From Ardenticatenales bacterium (GTDB taxonomy: Bacteria > Chloroflexota > Anaerolineae > Ardenticatenales > Ardenticatenaceae), in assembly GCA_013812995.1 (NCBI GenBank), contig JACCSL010000693.1, positions 1 to 8,510 of the forward strand: DNA of 8,510 nt. The letters are read 5' to 3'. The notes below the pieces were generated by a model. It searched no databases. It was not told the origin of the DNA and worked only from the letters and a program-made list of their open reading frames with translations. This document shows positions 1 to 5,237 of this stretch, piece after piece. Position numbers and translations under genes: made by a program. The first letter of the stretch is position 1, and each line of letters begins with the position of its first letter.

Positions 1-128
1 CGTACCGCCTGACCTTCTACGCCGCCAGTCTCGCGACCATCCTGGGAGCCTTCCTGCCGGGCTGGCCGCTCCGCTGGGCGGGTCGCCACGCCGCCAGCAG
101 CGAGCCAACTATCGCCGCCAGTCACTAA
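1..128 (+). CDS. C-terminal end of a probable polytopic membrane protein (partial)
   Basis: The third forward frame is open from the window edge to a TAA at 126-128, giving 41 residues that start YRLTFYAASL and end TIAASH. A hydrophobic stretch of about 16 residues (FYAASLATILGAFLPG) followed by basic residues (R, R, H) looks like a last transmembrane helix with a short cytoplasmic tail, as in major facilitator transporters. The reading as coding is supported by the strong intrinsic terminator that begins 21 bases after the stop. Only the tail is visible, so the family is a guess; the start lies outside the window. Confidence 0.55.
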   Translation, partial: YRLTFYAASLATILGAFLPGWPLRWAGRHAASSEPTIAASH

Positions 129-149
129 CCGCCCTCTTCCTCCTCCCCC

Positions 150-175
150 AGCAGCGGCGCGCCGCTGCTCTTTTT
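150..175 (+). terminator. Intrinsic terminator of the upstream gene
   Basis: AGCAGCGGCG at 150-159 is followed at once by its exact complement CGCCGCTGCT at 160-169, making a perfect 20-base GC-rich palindrome, then C and five T (170-175). In the folded RNA the centre must open into a small loop. It ends the transcript of the partial gene at 1-128. The last two T residues are also the first two bases of the -35 box of the next promoter, so terminator and promoter share sequence. Confidence 0.9.
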
Positions 176-178
176 GAC

Positions 179-194
179 ACATTTTATCAACAAG
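179..194 (+). repeat. Direct repeat, copy 1 (promoter spacer)
   Basis: ACATTTTATCAACAAG. It recurs at 210-225 with one mismatch (A186 against C217). The offset is 31 bp, about three turns of B-DNA, which would put two bound proteins on the same face of the helix. This copy overlaps the end of the -35 box and contains the left arm of the inverted repeat at 184-200. Confidence 0.8.
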
Positions 195-200
195 TGATAA
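184..200. promoter_or_regulatory. Candidate repressor operator (inverted repeat in the promoter spacer)
   Basis: TTATCA (184-189), ACAAG (190-194), TGATAA (195-200) is a perfect 6-5-6 inverted repeat lying in the spacer and across the -10 box. Its placement is that of a classical repressor operator, and the downstream genes import a transition metal, so a Fur-superfamily (Zur, Mur) or DtxR/MntR-type repressor is the natural candidate. The sequence does not match any consensus box I can recall closely enough to choose between them. The operator role is inferred from position and symmetry. Confidence 0.6.
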
Positions 201-209
201 TCGAATGAA

Positions 210-225
210 ACATTTTCTCAACAAG
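210..225 (+). repeat. Direct repeat, copy 2 (transcription start to Shine-Dalgarno)
   Basis: ACATTTTCTCAACAAG, matching 179-194 at 15 of 16 bases. It covers the region just after the predicted transcription start and runs into the Shine-Dalgarno AAGGA (223-227). Unlike copy 1 it is not followed by TGATAA, so it lacks the right arm of the inverted repeat; instead GAAA-CAT-TTTC (207-217) gives a small overlapping symmetry. It could be a second, weaker operator half-site. Confidence 0.75.
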
Positions 226-236
226 GACACATTGAG

Positions 237-1175
237 ATGAAAGATGGGATTCTTTTACTCTTCGTCCTGCTGATACTGGTCGCCTGCGGCCAGGAGTCGC
301 CGCCCGCTGAGAATAACGCGGCGCAGGGAGCGACCTCTGGCGGAGGGCTGAGGATTGTTGCAACGACAACGATCATCGGGGCGGTGGTGCAGCAGGTAGC
401 CGGGGAGCAGGCGACGGTAACAGTGCTCATGCCTGTGGGGAGCGACCCGCACGCCTTCCAGCCGCGCCCGCAGGATATTGCGGCGGTGGCTGACGCGGAT
501 GTTGTTTTCATCAATGGGTTGGGGCTGGAATCGTTTCTGGAGCCGATGCTGGAGAATGCCGGGGGCGCGGCGCGTGTGATTGCCCTATCCGACCAGATCG
601 TGGCACTGGAGGCGGAGGGCGAGGAAGAGGAAGGCCATGAGCACGAGGGGCAGAATCCGCATGTGTGGCTCGACCCCAACAACGTGATTCTCTGGACAGA
701 ACAGATCGAAAAAACCCTGGGGGAGTTGGACCCGGCGCAGGCAGCAAGTTATACCACGAACGCAGAGGTATACCAGCTTGAGCTTCAGGAATTGGATGCT
801 TGGATTGCCGAGCAGGTGAGGACGATTCCCGAGGAGCGCCGCCAACTGGTGACGGACCACGAGATTTTCGGCTATTTCGCGGCGCGCTACGGCTTTGAGC
901 AGGTGGGGGCGGTGATTCCCAGCCTTAGCACGATGGCGGAGCCCTCCGCGCAGGAGATGGCGGCGCTGCAAGATGCGGTTCGGCAGCAGGAAGTTTCCGC
1001 CATCTTCATGAGCACGACCGTGAGCCAGGGGCTTGTCAACAGCGTGGCAGCGGACACGGGCACGCAGTTGATCACGCTCTACACCGATTCCCTGAGTGGC
1101 CTCAATGGCCCGGCGGCGACCTACGTTGACCTCATGCGCTACAATGTCACGGCCATTGTTGACGCGCTTCGATAA
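237..1175 (+). CDS. znuA: Metal ABC transporter substrate-binding lipoprotein, zinc type (ZnuA/TroA family)
   Basis: A 312-residue cluster A-I (TroA/PsaA/ZnuA) binding protein that captures a transition metal outside the membrane and hands it to the permease encoded two genes on. Residues 5-16 form a lipoprotein signal peptide ending in the lipobox L14-V15-A16-C17, so it should be lipid-anchored at C17. The four expected ligands are visible: H72 (SDPHAFQPRPQD), H142 (NPHVWLDP), H208 (VTDHEIFGYFA) and D284 (LYTDSLSG). Manganese binders such as PsaA carry Glu at the third position; His here favours zinc, although TroA shows that such a site can also take manganese. A short acidic, His-containing loop (residues 125-138, with H134 and H136) precedes H142, as in ZnuA proteins. 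The ATG lies 9 bases after AAGGA (223-227). First gene of a three-gene operon; the metal remains an inference. Confidence 0.92.
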   Translation: MKDGILLLFVLLILVACGQESPPAENNAAQGATSGGGLRIVATTTIIGAVVQQVAGEQATVTVLMPVGSDPHAFQPRPQDIAAVADADVVFINGLGLESFLEPMLENAGGAARVIALSDQIVALEAEGEEEEGHEHEGQNPHVWLDPNNVILWTEQIEKTLGELDPAQAASYTTNAEVYQLELQELDAWIAEQVRTIPEERRQLVTDHEIFGYFAARYGFEQVGAVIPSLSTMAEPSAQEMAALQDAVRQQEVSAIFMSTTVSQGLVNSVAADTGTQLITLYTDSLSGLNGPAATYVDLMRYNVTAIVDALR

Positions 1176-1194
1176 TTCCCGGATTGGTTGACCC

Positions 1195-1977
1195 ATGAAT
1201 CCAAGTGATAAAGCAGACATTCTCCTGCACACCAGCGGCCTGAGCGTTCGTTATGGGCGCGTCACGGCGCTGGATGCAATCTCCTTCGACCTGCTCCGGG
1301 GGGAGCGTGTGGCGGTGTTGGGGCCGAATGGCGCGGGCAAGAGCACCCTGTTCAAGGTCATCGCTGGGCTAATTCTGCCGACGGCGGGGGACCTTCGCTT
1401 CATGGGTGCCCAGGGAAGTCCAACGATTGCCTATGTGCCCCAGCGCAGCGGCGTGGACTGGTCCTTTCCCGTGACGGTCTTCGATGTGGTGATGATGGGG
1501 CGCACGGCGCAGATCGGGCTTTTCCGGCGACCAAAAGCCAGGGACCGCGAGATGGTACAGCAGAGCCTCGCGTTCGTGGCGCTCACGGAGCTAGCGGGGC
1601 GACAGATCAGCGAGCTCTCCGGCGGGCAGCAGCAGCGCATGTTCATCGCGCGAGCGTTGGCGCAGGAAGCACAGCTCATGCTGATGGACGAGCCGCTGGC
1701 GGGTCTCGACGTTCCCTCCCAGCAGGGCATCTATGAGATTCTGGATATGCTGCGCGAGCGCCAGGTGACCGTGCTGGTGGCGACGCACGACCTGGATCAG
1801 GCGGCGGAACACTTTGACCGGGTGATGCTGCTGAATCGCTCTCTGTTGGGGTTTGACCGCCCTGAACGCGTCTTCACGCCCGCACGGCTGGCCGACGCCT
1901 ACGGGAGCCGCATCCGGCTGGTGGAGACGGCAGAGGGCATGCTGGTACTGACCGAGAAAAACCAGGGAGGGCTGTAG
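1195..1977 (+). CDS. znuC: Metal ABC transporter ATPase (ZnuC type)
   Basis: A 260-residue cytoplasmic ATP-binding subunit that powers the importer. All nucleotide-binding motifs are intact: Walker A GPNGAGKST (43-51), Q-loop around Q83, a VDWSFPVTVFDVVMMGR stretch (87-103) typical of metal-importer ATPases where the permease coupling helix docks, signature LSGGQ (141-145), Walker B LMLMDEP with catalytic E166, D-loop GLD (170-172) and switch His H198 (ATHDLD). Length is normal for the family. It starts 19 bases after the binding-protein stop; the Shine-Dalgarno is weak (GG-rich bases at 1180-1188), so coupling to upstream translation is likely. The symbol follows the zinc assignment of the binding protein; MntB/SitB-type naming would apply if the substrate were manganese. 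Confidence 0.92.
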   Translation: MNPSDKADILLHTSGLSVRYGRVTALDAISFDLLRGERVAVLGPNGAGKSTLFKVIAGLILPTAGDLRFMGAQGSPTIAYVPQRSGVDWSFPVTVFDVVMMGRTAQIGLFRRPKARDREMVQQSLAFVALTELAGRQISELSGGQQQRMFIARALAQEAQLMLMDEPLAGLDVPSQQGIYEILDMLRERQVTVLVATHDLDQAAEHFDRVMLLNRSLLGFDRPERVFTPARLADAYGSRIRLVETAEGMLVLTEKNQGGL

Positions 1978-1980
1978 GCT

Positions 1981-2889
1981 ATGGAACAAATCATCGAGTT
2001 CATCACGGGGCCGCTGGCCTACCCTTTCATGGTGCGGGGGCTGATCGCGGCGGTGCTGGTGGGCGTGGTATGCGCGGTGGTAGGAACCTTTGTGGTTCTG
2101 CGCGGCATGGCCTTCTTTGGCGATGCCCTCTCCCACGCCATTCTGCCAGGGCTGGCCGTGGGCTATCTCTACGGTGGCGGCACGACGGATGCCCTCTTCT
2201 GGTGGGGGCTGCTCACGGCGATTCTAACCTCCATCGGCATTGGCGTCATCAGCGAGTCTGGCGAGATCAAGGAGGATACCGCGATTGGCATTGTCTTCGC
2301 GGGGATGTTTGCGCTGGGTATCGCGATGATCTCCACGGTGCGTAGCTACGCGGTCGACCTGGCACATATTCTCTTTGGGAATGTTCTGGGTGTCTCGGTC
2401 AGCGGGCTCTGGCTGATTACGATCTTCGGCGGGGCGGTGATCCTGATTATCCTGCTGCTGTACAAGGAACTGGTGGTCATCTCCTTTGATCCCGTTCTGG
2501 GAGCCACGCTGCGGCTGCGAACGACGCTCCTACATAACCTGCTGATGATCCTGATTGCGACCACCATCGTCGTCTCGCTCCAGACCGTGGGTGTGGCCCT
2601 GATGCTAGCCATGCTCATTACGCCGGCGGCCTCGGCCTACCTGCTGACGCGCCGCCTCCCCACCATGATGGCGCTCGCGGCGCTCATTGGCGCGTTGTCC
2701 GGCGTGGTGGGCCTCTACCTCTCTTACTACGGGGGAATTGCCTCCGGGGCGGCCATCGTGCTTGTCTGCACGGCGCTCTTCCTCCTGGCTTTCCTCTTTG
2801 CCCCCGGCCGTGGCTGGCTCTGGGGGATGAGCTGGGAAAAGCTGCGCCACGCGGCGCTGCGCTCCTTCCCCACCGCTAGCCGCCAGTAG
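1981..2889 (+). CDS. znuB: Metal ABC transporter permease (ZnuB type, ABC-3 family)
   Basis: A 302-residue integral membrane subunit of the ABC-3 family, forming the channel for the metal released by the lipoprotein. About eight hydrophobic segments are visible, near 18-40, 47-64, 72-92, 98-120, 140-162, 184-204, 206-222 and 228-274; the last is long enough for two helices. Family hallmarks are MAFFGDALSHAILPGLAVG (43-61, with H52), the probable coupling region FDPVLGATLRLR (169-180), ALMLAMLITPAASAYLLT (206-223) and the C-terminal SGAAIVL helix (255-261). AGGGAGG (1964-1970), inside the end of the ATPase gene, is its Shine-Dalgarno, and only 3 bases separate that stop from this ATG, so translation is coupled. 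A basic tail (288-302) should face the cytoplasm. Last gene of the operon. Confidence 0.92.
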   Translation: MEQIIEFITGPLAYPFMVRGLIAAVLVGVVCAVVGTFVVLRGMAFFGDALSHAILPGLAVGYLYGGGTTDALFWWGLLTAILTSIGIGVISESGEIKEDTAIGIVFAGMFALGIAMISTVRSYAVDLAHILFGNVLGVSVSGLWLITIFGGAVILIILLLYKELVVISFDPVLGATLRLRTTLLHNLLMILIATTIVVSLQTVGVALMLAMLITPAASAYLLTRRLPTMMALAALIGALSGVVGLYLSYYGGIASGAAIVLVCTALFLLAFLFAPGRGWLWGMSWEKLRHAALRSFPTASRQ

Positions 2890-2896
2890 GGCGCAA

Positions 2897-2964
2897 ATAC
2901 TCCCCAGATGACTAGGTGGCTTTCCCCCCACCTGCCCGATGTGGCGAGGGGCAGAATGGAGTAT
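2897..2964 (+). other. Intergenic cluster of inverted repeats, possible structured RNA or weak terminator
   Basis: The 140-base gap between the permease and the DoxX gene contains ATACTCC (2897-2903) pairing with GGAGTAT (2958-2964) and, inside it, AGGTGG (2914-2919) with CCACCT (2928-2933) and TGCCC (2933-2937) with GGGCA (2949-2953). Together these could form a three-way junction. No T-tract follows, so a normal intrinsic terminator is not evident, and I recognise no riboswitch consensus. No convincing -35/-10 pair was found for the DoxX gene, so it may be read through from the metal operon. Confidence 0.3.
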
Positions 2965-2985
2965 CCTGTGCTCAAGTCGTAAGGA

Positions 2986-3003
2986 AGAGGAAATCACTCC
3001 TCT
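2986..3003 (+). other. Small hairpin in the DoxX leader
   Basis: AGAGGA (2986-2991), a six-base loop, then TCCTCT (2998-3003). It lies 15 bases before the Shine-Dalgarno of the DoxX gene. The purine arm resembles a Shine-Dalgarno but has no start codon at a usable distance. The hairpin may simply keep that decoy paired; its role is unknown. Confidence 0.35.
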
Positions 3004-3017
3004 CGCAGGACACCCAG

Positions 3018-3023
3018 TGGAGG
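3018..3023 (+). promoter_or_regulatory. Shine-Dalgarno that fixes the DoxX start
   Basis: TGGAGG ends 6 bases before ATG at 3030. The same frame stays open upstream to a GTG at 2916, but that start has no comparable ribosome binding site. Confidence 0.8.
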
Positions 3024-3029
3024 CTACTC

Positions 3030-3626
3030 ATGCAATCGTTTCTCTCTCGCCCGCATCGTGAGATTCAGGATCCCCCTATCGCCAAACTGCTTTTCAGTGA
3101 CACCCGCGCCGCCTGGCTGTGGCTCATCGTTCGATTGTACCTTGGCTACCAGTGGGTGGAAGCTGGCTGGCATAAGGTGACGGACGCTGCCTGGGGCTAC
3201 GGAGCCGGTGAAGCCCTCAAGGGCTACTGGACACGCGCCATCGCCATCCCGGAGGAAGGTCGCCCCGCCATCAGCTTCGATTGGTACCGTGACTTTCTGA
3301 CCTCCCTGCTCAACAGCGAGGCCTACACCTGGATGGCTCCGATTATCGCCTATGGTGAACTGCTGGTCGGTATTGGCCTCATCATCGGTGCCTTCGTCGG
3401 AGTGGCCGCCTTCTTCGGAGCCTTTATGAACTGGAACTTCCTCATGGCCGGCTCGGCCAGCACCAATGGAATGCTCCTGGTCATCGCGGTCCTGCTCATC
3501 CTCGCCTGGAAGGTTGCGGGCTACATTGGCCTCGACTACTACCTCCTCCCGAAGGTTGGCACACCCTGGAAGAGCATGGAAGTCAACCCAACTCCAATCA
3601 TTCGCCCGGGTGGGGCTATGGTCTAA
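3030..3626 (+). CDS. DoxX family membrane protein
   Basis: A 198-residue protein of the DoxX/DoxD-like family, which includes the quinone-reacting subunit of archaeal thiosulfate:quinone oxidoreductase and the mycobacterial DoxX that works with SodA and a sulfurtransferase. Four membrane segments are visible, near 28-46, 100-119, 121-138 and 147-166. Typical features are the first-helix pattern LWLIVRLYLGYQWVEAGWHK (30-49), YGELLVGIGLIIGAF (108-122, with E109) and FMNWNFLMAGSASTNGML (132-149). Between helices 1 and 2 sits a loop of about 50 residues (51-99), predicted outside. The protein has no cysteine. The start at 3030 follows the Shine-Dalgarno at 3018-3023; the 38-residue upstream extension is unlike the family. 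It is followed by a hairpin, so it is probably separate from the next unit, which begins with a flavoprotein. The electron partner cannot be told from sequence. Confidence 0.88.
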   Translation: MQSFLSRPHREIQDPPIAKLLFSDTRAAWLWLIVRLYLGYQWVEAGWHKVTDAAWGYGAGEALKGYWTRAIAIPEEGRPAISFDWYRDFLTSLLNSEAYTWMAPIIAYGELLVGIGLIIGAFVGVAAFFGAFMNWNFLMAGSASTNGMLLVIAVLLILAWKVAGYIGLDYYLLPKVGTPWKSMEVNPTPIIRPGGAMV

Positions 3627-3643
3627 ATAACAAAGCTTATCAA

Positions 3644-3673
3644 ACATGGGGCGGCATCAATGCCGCCCCGTGT
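3644..3673 (+). terminator. Strong hairpin after the DoxX gene, probable terminator
   Basis: ACAT (3644-3647) and GGGGCGGCA (3648-3656), loop TCAA (3657-3660), TGCCGCCCC (3661-3669) and GTGT (3670-3673): a 13-bp stem with one T-G wobble and a tetraloop. It lies 18 bases after the DoxX stop and 16 bases before the next -35 box. No run of T follows (the next bases are CGTGTTGG), so termination may be partial or factor-assisted, or the hairpin may protect the 3' end of the transcript. Confidence 0.65.
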
Positions 3674-3688
3674 CGTGTTGGTCGAAGA

Positions 3689-3716
3689 TTGACGCGTGGG
3701 GAACGCTCCTCATAAT
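3689..3716 (+). promoter_or_regulatory. SigA-type promoter of the flavoprotein operon
   Basis: TTGACG (3689-3694), a 16-base spacer and CATAAT (3711-3716): five of six matches in each box with the same spacing as the promoter at 174-201. Both -10 regions share ATAATCGA (197-204 and 3712-3719). Transcription would start near 3723, giving a leader of about 29 bases. No inverted repeat is seen here, so unlike the metal operon this promoter looks constitutive or activator-controlled. Confidence 0.7.
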
Positions 3717-3736
3717 CGAGCAGTTTGGTGAACAAC

Positions 3737-3744
3737 AGGGGGGA
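3737..3744 (+). promoter_or_regulatory. Shine-Dalgarno that fixes the flavoprotein start
   Basis: AGGGGGGA ends 7 bases before ATG 3752. The in-frame TTG (3725) and GTG (3728) upstream lie before this site, about at the predicted transcription start, and would place it inside the gene, so they are rejected as starts. Confidence 0.8.
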
Positions 3745-3751
3745 ACGGATC

Positions 3752-4657
3752 ATGCACGATTTACTGGTCGTTGGAGGCGGGCCGGGCGGCGTCGCGGCGG
3801 CGGCCTATGGGCTGCACCTGGGACTGGATACCCTGATTATCAGCCCGGATCTGGGTGGAAAAGTCAACTATCACTTCGAACTCGAGGGCCTACCCGCCAT
3901 CGACACGGTCCACGGAAGCAAGCTCACCCAGATTTTTGCAGCCAAGATCGACCTGAGTTCCCATCTTGCCCAGAGTGTTTCGGCGGTGGAGGAGATTCCT
4001 GGTGGCTTCCGCGTGACGCCGGAGCAAGGCGAGCCGCAGGAGGGAAAAACGCTGGTCATTGCCACCGGTGCCAAACCCCGTCGCCTCTATGTCCCTGGCG
4101 AGGATAAATACTGGGGCCGGGGGCTCTCCTACAGCGCCTTGAGCCATGCTCCGCTCTTCGTCGGGCGCGAGGTGGCTGTGATCGGCAATGATCGACGCGC
4201 CCAGATTGCCGCCCTGGAACTCTCCCGCGTGGCAAGTACGGTGTATTTCATTGTCCCGCGTCCTCAAATGTTGGACCCTCTGCTAATGGAGCGACTTACT
4301 GCGCGCGGGAATACGCAGTTGTTTCAGCGGTGGGAGGTCATCTCGGTGGATGGAAAGGAGTTTGTCACCGGGCTCTCGCTTCAGAGCGGGGACGGAGTGA
4401 TTCGGGAACTCAAGTTGGATGGTGTGTTCGTCGAGTTGGGACTCCTCGCCAACAGTGATCTGGTGGCCCATCTGGTGGAACGAGACGAGCAGGGGCGCAT
4501 CAAGATCAACCATCAGGCGTGCACGAGTCATCCCGCCATCTTCGCGGCGGGCGACGTGACGGATGTTCACGGGGAGCAGGTTCCCATCGCGCTTGGCGAT
4601 GGCATCAAAGCGGCGCTGAGTGCGTCGGAGTATCTGGTGGGGCAGCCGGAAAACTAA
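3752..4657 (+). CDS. Thioredoxin reductase-like FAD protein lacking the redox CxxC
   Basis: A 301-residue two-domain flavoprotein with the fold and length of low-molecular-weight thioredoxin reductase. The FAD domain shows LLVVGGGPGGVAAAAYG (4-20), VIATGAKPR (102-110) and the C-terminal IFAAGDV (263-269), followed by PIALGDGIKAALSASEYL (278-295). Where thioredoxin reductases carry CATC just before the second nucleotide domain, this protein reads GLSYSALSHAPLF, that is S128-A-L-S131, so dithiol chemistry is excluded; its only cysteine is C257. The NADPH site is also altered: the usual GGGDSA is GNDRRA (145-150) and the phosphate-binding HRRxxxR motif reads VPRPQML (168-174). It could be a ferredoxin/flavodoxin reductase of the thioredoxin-reductase type or a member of the deep-branching groups that do not use NADPH. 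First gene of a promoter-bounded unit; 3 bases before the next start. Confidence 0.85.
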   Translation: MHDLLVVGGGPGGVAAAAYGLHLGLDTLIISPDLGGKVNYHFELEGLPAIDTVHGSKLTQIFAAKIDLSSHLAQSVSAVEEIPGGFRVTPEQGEPQEGKTLVIATGAKPRRLYVPGEDKYWGRGLSYSALSHAPLFVGREVAVIGNDRRAQIAALELSRVASTVYFIVPRPQMLDPLLMERLTARGNTQLFQRWEVISVDGKEFVTGLSLQSGDGVIRELKLDGVFVELGLLANSDLVAHLVERDEQGRIKINHQACTSHPAIFAAGDVTDVHGEQVPIALGDGIKAALSASEYLVGQPEN

Positions 4658-4660
4658 CTC

Positions 4661-5167
4661 ATGGCGCTTCTCATCATTGCCACCATCAATGGAATCCACC
4701 TCTGCGAGGCAGAGGACAATGGCTGGCGGCCGTGTGGGCACACTCTTCAAGGGCACCATGTCACCTCAGTCATCGCCCGCGAGGGGGTAATTCTAGCGGG
4801 CACGACGGATGGCATCTACCGTTCTGACGATCTTGGCCTGACATGGCAGGAGGCGAGCCAGGGTCTGACTCAGCGCCATGTCCGCTGGATGGCCTTCCAT
4901 CCTGATATCTCGGATTTTGAGTTTGCAGGAACGGAGCCCGCCACGATCTTCATCTCGCGCGATGGCGGGCAAAGCTGGCACGCCGCCGATGAGGGACTGG
5001 GGACTCCCTGGAAAGATACCCGCGTGGAACGAGTCGTGCATCTGGGCGATGAGCTCTTCGCCGTCCTGGATAATGGCAAGCTCCTTGTCGCGCCGCAGGA
5101 TACGCTGGCCTGGCAGCCTCTCCTGCCAGGTATCGAAAACGCGACTGCAATAACAAGGATGGTTTAA
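4661..5167 (+). CDS. Short beta-propeller-like protein with Asp-box (BNR) repeats
   Basis: A 168-residue protein built of repeats of 40-45 residues. Two match the Asp-box pattern SxDxGxTW: SDDLGLTW (55-62) and SRDGGQSW (99-106). Two degenerate copies can be aligned, NGIHLCEAEDNGW (10-22) and NGKLLVAPQDTLAW (138-151), placing tryptophans at 22, 62, 106 and 151. Asp boxes mark the strand turns of propeller blades in sialidases, sortilin-type and YCF48-type proteins. Four repeats are fewer than the six or more blades usual for Asp-box propellers, so this may be a partial propeller, one that pairs with itself, or the remains of a longer gene. There is no signal peptide, so it should be cytoplasmic. 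No sialidase catalytic residues can be assigned. It begins 3 bases after the flavoprotein stop with no clear Shine-Dalgarno, so it is translationally coupled. Specific function unknown. Confidence 0.75.
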   Translation: MALLIIATINGIHLCEAEDNGWRPCGHTLQGHHVTSVIAREGVILAGTTDGIYRSDDLGLTWQEASQGLTQRHVRWMAFHPDISDFEFAGTEPATIFISRDGGQSWHAADEGLGTPWKDTRVERVVHLGDELFAVLDNGKLLVAPQDTLAWQPLLPGIENATAITRMV

Positions 5168-5227
5168 TGTTTGTCATTTGACCGTCCCCGGCCTTCTGTG
5201 CATCCTTTTCTGGTATTCTGCGCTCTC

Positions 5228-5233
5228 AGGAGG
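5228..5233 (+). promoter_or_regulatory. Shine-Dalgarno that fixes the start of the polytopic membrane protein
   Basis: A perfect AGGAGG ends 4 bases before ATG 5238. A TTG in the same frame at 5178 would add 20 residues but has no ribosome binding site. An extended -10-like TGGTATTCT (5211-5219) precedes the site without a matching -35 box; I do not call it a promoter. Confidence 0.8.
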
Positions 5234-5237
5234 ACCG

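Larger units (their letters stand above)
174..201 (+). promoter_or_regulatory. SigA-type promoter of the metal ABC importer operon
   Basis: A perfect -35 box TTGACA (174-179) is separated by 16 bases from GATAAT (196-201), which matches the -10 consensus at five of six positions. Transcription would start near 208, leaving a leader of about 29 bases before the ATG at 237. The spacer is AT-rich in an otherwise GC-rich region. The core is almost entirely covered by an inverted repeat, so a bound repressor would exclude RNA polymerase. Confidence 0.8.

Noticed and set aside
585..1232. A 215-residue open frame on the minus strand opposite the binding-protein gene.
   Set aside because: It is a shadow: the plus-strand frame has a lipobox and all metal ligands, and the antisense translation shows no domain.
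1591..2136. A 181-residue minus-strand frame across the ATPase-permease junction.
   Set aside because: It runs antisense to the Walker B region and to the first permease helices; its His/Gln/Arg-rich composition is typical of a shadow frame.
2914..2933. AGGTGG/CCACCT hairpin as the terminator of the metal operon.
   Set aside because: The stem is only 6 bp with an 8-base loop and is followed by GCCCGA, not T residues. It is kept only as part of a possible structured leader.
2916..3029. An N-terminal extension of the DoxX protein starting at GTG 2916.
   Set aside because: It has no ribosome binding site, is proline- and charge-rich unlike the family, and TGGAGG (3018-3023) points to ATG 3030.
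3024..3647. A 207-residue minus-strand frame opposite the DoxX gene.
   Set aside because: Its translation is polar and low in motif content, while the plus strand encodes clear DoxX helices. GC-rich codon bias explains the open antisense frame.
3725..3751. A start at TTG 3725 or GTG 3728 for the flavoprotein.
   Set aside because: These codons fall at the predicted transcription start and before the Shine-Dalgarno; the FAD motif begins properly just after ATG 3752.
3646..4107. A 153-residue plus-strand frame overlapping the terminator hairpin and the flavoprotein.
   Set aside because: It would begin inside a strong hairpin, has no ribosome binding site and overlaps a gene with clear FAD motifs in another frame.
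5178..5237. A TTG start at 5178 for the polytopic membrane protein.
   Set aside because: It lacks a ribosome binding site, whereas AGGAGG at 5228-5233 serves ATG 5238. TTGACC at 5178-5183 looks like a -35 box, but the only -10-like element (TATTCT, 5214-5219) is 30 bases away, too far.
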